Source: Agromyces cavernae (GTDB lineage Bacteria > Actinomycetota > Actinomycetes > Actinomycetales > Microbacteriaceae). Taken from it: a stretch of 64,000 nt of DNA. Both the position numbers and the translations under genes were made by a program. The notes beneath the pieces are model-generated. The model saw only the letters and a list, made by a program, of their open reading frames with translations. It was not told the origin of the DNA and did not search any database. Of the stretch, positions 63,858-64,000 are shown piece by piece (the stretch's first letter is position 1; every line of letters begins with the position of its first letter). Where the stretch lies: assembly GCF_021044935.1 (NCBI RefSeq), contig NZ_JAJNMP010000002.1:930001-994000 (forward strand), in the 5' to 3' direction.

Positions 63858-63885
63858 GGCCTGCCACTGCCGGCTTTACCCGCCC

Positions 63886-64000
63886 TCACGAGTTGAACCT
63901 GAACTCCACCACGTCGCGGCTCATCGCCTGCGACACGACCGCGGCCAGTTGCGAATCAGCGATCGAATCTTGAAGATCAAGTACACCGTCAACGTTGCGC
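63886..64000 (-). CDS. 3' end of an unidentified gene (continues beyond the window)
   Basis: On the minus strand, the frame that ends in tga at 63886-63888 is open to the window edge and codes for 37 residues ending AAVVSQAMSRDVVEFRFNS. It has the codon bias of a real gene. Too short to recognise. The gene starts outside the window. Confidence 0.55.
   Translation of the reverse strand, partial: RNVDGVLDLQDSIADSQLAAVVSQAMSRDVVEFRFNS

Overview
The window is chromosomal DNA of a high-GC Gram-positive bacterium, almost certainly an actinobacterium and most likely a member of the Microbacteriaceae (Agromyces-like; this is inferred from gene content, not proven). Supporting signs are the very high GC with strong third-position bias, the actinobacterial type of DapD, the 7Fe ferredoxin FdxA next to DapC, an SCO7613-type giant membrane protein, many GTG starts with short gene overlaps, and intergenic 'tcgagacgctcgcttcgctcgct' type repeats. 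Most genes are housekeeping or ordinary accessory genes. I see no phage, insertion sequence, CRISPR array, tRNA or rRNA.

Layout. 1-2530: end of a NarL-type histidine kinase, its response regulator, and dapD. 2715-9280: a penicillin-acylase family enzyme; an Lrp/AsnC regulator divergent from a citrulline hydrolase/ornithine cyclodeaminase pair; citrate synthase. 9435-11849 (minus): dapC, fdxA and two small envelope proteins. 11982-15857: a crotonase, a secreted M23 peptidase and typA. 16099-21455 (minus): a complete peptide-type ABC importer with a fused double ATPase. 21667-25808: a CPBP-type membrane protein and an ECF sigma/anti-sigma pair with a lipoprotein and a DUF2231-like membrane protein that seem to share one promoter motif. 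26024-30785 (minus): gcvT-gcvH-gcvP behind a tandem glycine riboswitch. 30827-33283 (minus): a membrane-anchored multicopper oxidase with a small four-helix membrane partner. 33532-39178 (plus): nrtR-nadA-nadB-nadC-cysteine desulfurase, the de novo NAD operon; nadB carries an in-frame palindromic repeat. 39334-42693: an MFS exporter and a von Willebrand/substrate-binding fusion protein. 43211-51003: small enzymes, two Nei/Fpg-type glycosylases, and a CWB2-repeat/M23 cell-wall protein. 51062-54317 (minus): a second ECF sigma factor followed by two tandem-duplicated membrane proteins. 54632-61740: a secreted beta-propeller, a small hydrolase, an acyltransferase, and a DUF2975-HTH-giant-membrane-protein operon. 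62021-64000: a GNAT enzyme, a dienelactone-hydrolase-like protein divergent from its probable regulator, and the 3' end of one more gene.

How the parts connect. The NAD operon holds its own NUDIX-type regulator and a desulfurase likely to build the NadA Fe-S cluster. The glycine-cleavage operon is under riboswitch control. CtlX plus ornithine cyclodeaminase would turn citrulline into proline. The first ECF system (sigma, anti-sigma, lipoprotein, DUF2231-like protein) is a compact predicted regulon that can be read from promoter sequence alone. The less familiar material is the membrane multicopper oxidase pair, the second ECF locus with duplicated membrane proteins and leaders, the DUF2975/HTH/giant protein operon with ATCGAT boxes, and the palindromic element inside nadB.
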